Origin: Deltaproteobacteria bacterium ADurb.Bin207
Lineage (GTDB): Bacteria; Myxococcota_A; Polyangia; Polyangiales; Polyangiaceae
Assembly: GCA_002070115.1 (NCBI GenBank)
Contig: MWCO01000012.1
Coordinates: 1 to 64,000, forward strand
Reading direction: 5' to 3'
Length of the DNA stretch: 64,000 bases
Numbering within the stretch: position 1 is the stretch's first letter; each line of letters begins with the position of its first letter. Of this stretch, positions 62,375-64,000 are shown in pieces. Both the position numbers and the translations under genes were made by a program. Below the pieces are notes generated by a model. The model was not told the origin of the DNA and ran no database searches. It saw only the letters and a program-made list of their open reading frames with translations.

Positions 62375-64000
62375 ATGCCCTCCGTGACTCTCTCCCTACG
62401 TTTGCTCCTTGCATTTGGTTGCGTGGCGGTCTTGTCGACCTCCTTGCTCGGAGCGCTCGTGCGCTTCGAATGGCGACGTACCGAAAATGAACGTTTCGAT
62501 GCCCAGGTGCAGGGGGCAAAAGATGGTATTTCTCTCGAAATACGCGCGGAACACGATGCCGTGCAAGACATCCTTCGACCCTTGTGCAAACACGACGCGT
62601 TCGTGGACCGCACACTTGTCGACCTCGAGGCCGGACGATTGGATGGGGGACGCCGCCTCGCCCTTGCCCAACTCGTGCCCGAAGAAATGAAAGCGTTGCG
62701 CCTCGATGAACTGGTCATGGTCACCGGCACGGGTGAAGTGCTCGGTGCCGGGCATGATCCTTCTCTGCTCGGAACGCGTCGTAACGACTTCGCAAGCATT
62801 CTGTCATCGAAAAACCCCACCGGTAGGGTTCGTCCGCCATCTTTATACGATGGCAAACCCGTTTCCGCCGCTCTCACGGGAACGTGTGCAGCGCACGCGG
62901 GAAATCGGACGGTCGGATTGCTCGGCGCAAGACATATCCAACCCGTGCTGGAAAGACTGAGCAAAGCCTATGGAGTACGCCTCGCCCTCGAAGGCACCCC
63001 CGACGCCACCGTGTTGCCCAACGAAATCGCACAACAAATCGTGATCGATGAAGCCGCGGGGTTACGCGTCATCGTCGCAAAATCCCGTCTCGACCTCGAC
63101 CGTCACCTCGAAACCCTCGACCATTGGATACTCATGACCGGCGGCGTCACCCTTGCCGTCGCCATTTTGCTCGCCTTCGTTCTCGCAAGAAGCCTCGCAA
63201 AACCTTTGGCCGCCTTGTCCCACGAAGTCGGTGAAGTCGTCGCTGGCGAACCCAGACCCGTCACCGTCCGGGGAACCCCGGAAATGCGTCGCCTCGCTCA
63301 TGCGTTCAACAAAACCTTGCATGATCTCGCTGCCTTACGTCAACGCCACGCCGCCCTCGAACGAATCGCGGCATGGCGCGAAGTGGCGCGTCGTGTCGCC
63401 CACGAAATCAAAAATCCCCTCACCCCCATCCGATCCTCCGTCGAAACGTTGCGACGGCTCAAAAACCGCGACGATCCGACGTTCGATGAATTTTTCGACG
63501 AGGCGACGAAAGGCATTCTCGACGATGTGCATCGCATTGCCACCATCGCTTCCGACTTTGCCAAATTCGCTCGACTCCCGGCTCCTCGTCCCGCGCCTTT
63601 GGATCTGGAAGACCTCGTTCGTACCGTGGTGTCGATGCATAGTGTCCAAGGAATGACGATCGAATTGGTGTTGACCCCGTGTCCCATCGTGCGGGCCGAT
63701 CGAGATCAACTCGGGCAAGTGCTGACCAATCTCATCCAAAACGCCGTGGATGCGGCACAAAGCGTGACAACGACCCCTCACGTATGGGTCATCCTTGAGC
63801 CCGAGGGAAACGAATACATCCGTCTTCGTGTCAAAGACAACGGACCGGGCGTGGCCCAGGACTTGATCCCGAAGCTCTTCGAACCCTATGTCACCACCAA
63901 GATGCACGGAACCGGATTGGGCTTGTCGATCGTACAGCGCATCGTCATCGAGCACGGCGGCGAAATTGCCTATGAACCCCAACCCACCGGAGCATGCTTT
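62375..64000 (+). CDS. NtrY-type sensor histidine kinase, cut by the window end
   Basis: A frame open from ATG 62375 to the end of the window (542 codons, no stop). One N-terminal helix (about 6-27), an extracytoplasmic sensor region to about 245 (DELVMVTGTGEVLGAG is typical of NtrY-like sensors), a second helix (about 248-268), a HAMP-like linker, then the kinase: phospho-acceptor His343 in AHEIKNPLTPI, NLIQNAVDAA (N box), DNGPGV (G1), LFEPYVTTK (F box) and GTGLGLSIV (G2). It probably signals nitrogen or envelope state to an NtrX-like regulator that would lie outside the window. No ribosome-binding site is obvious. Confidence 0.92.
   Translation, partial: MPSVTLSLRLLLAFGCVAVLSTSLLGALVRFEWRRTENERFDAQVQGAKDGISLEIRAEHDAVQDILRPLCKHDAFVDRTLVDLEAGRLDGGRRLALAQLVPEEMKALRLDELVMVTGTGEVLGAGHDPSLLGTRRNDFASILSSKNPTGRVRPPSLYDGKPVSAALTGTCAAHAGNRTVGLLGARHIQPVLERLSKAYGVRLALEGTPDATVLPNEIAQQIVIDEAAGLRVIVAKSRLDLDRHLETLDHWILMTGGVTLAVAILLAFVLARSLAKPLAALSHEVGEVVAGEPRPVTVRGTPEMRRLAHAFNKTLHDLAALRQRHAALERIAAWREVARRVAHEIKNPLTPIRSSVETLRRLKNRDDPTFDEFFDEATKGILDDVHRIATIASDFAKFARLPAPRPAPLDLEDLVRTVVSMHSVQGMTIELVLTPCPIVRADRDQLGQVLTNLIQNAVDAAQSVTTTPHVWVILEPEGNEYIRLRVKDNGPGVAQDLIPKLFEPYVTTKMHGTGLGLSIVQRIVIEHGGEIAYEPQPTGACF

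Overview
The window looks like chromosomal DNA of a deltaproteobacterium-type organism, most likely Myxococcota or a neighbour. This is inferred, not proven. The signs are moderately high GC, many lipoproteins, TPR/HEAT scaffold proteins, a PyrK/PyrD class 1B pair, menaquinone genes, a sulfate-reducer-type metal-binding adenylate kinase and a DUF438/hemerythrin protein. No rRNA or CRISPR array was seen. One tRNA (Leu, anticodon TAG) is present.

Layout. 1-5.6 kb: a 9-bp tandem repeat at the left edge, a very large two-part membrane/sulfatase-fold protein, then tsaD with a lipoprotein gene. 5.7-9.3 kb: rimI-pyrK-pyrD-lipoprotein operon. 9.3-12.8 kb (minus): M20 peptidase, then menA with a polyprenyl diphosphate synthase. 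13-15 kb: a RadC-like gene and two unknown genes. 15.1-25.2 kb: a cluster of TPR/HEAT, VWA, PP2C, membrane and OmpA-like proteins, facing a giant exported TPR/HEAT protein. 25.4-36.8 kb: sigma-70 factor, branched-chain aminotransferase, glycosyltransferase, CBS protein, DUF3516-type helicase, an envelope pair, the DUF438/DUF1858 pair and a PPP-family phosphatase. 37.0-40.6 kb: a tight minus-strand operon of an ASST-like lipoprotein, a KAS III-like enzyme and a PAPS-type sulfotransferase, closed by a good intrinsic terminator. 40.7-47.3 kb: CAAX-type protease, coaBC, spermidine-synthase-like membrane protein, ATP-grasp enzyme and adk.

47.6-56.0 kb is an 8.3-kb genomic island inserted in the 3' half of tRNA-Leu. 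An intact tRNA lies at the left, and a 51-bp copy of its 3' end (two mismatches) marks the right boundary. Its integrase carries an in-frame TAG, an IS transposase is broken by three stops and frameshifts, and an Mrr-like gene is broken by a TGA. The cargo that still looks intact is a set of small genes and a two-gene module: an unknown 293-aa protein translationally coupled to a PIN-domain protein. 56.3-64 kb is ordinary envelope DNA: a DUF4832 lipoprotein, a GH31 glycosidase, a small Cys-rich ORF behind a 24-bp palindrome, a lipase, a TlpA-like lipoprotein and an NtrY-type histidine kinase cut off by the window end.

The strongest candidates for undescribed biology are the KAS III/sulfotransferase/ASST operon, the VWA-PP2C-TPR/HEAT-OmpA cluster, the unknown protein-PIN pair in the island, and the glycosyltransferase-like/LTA-synthase-like fusion.
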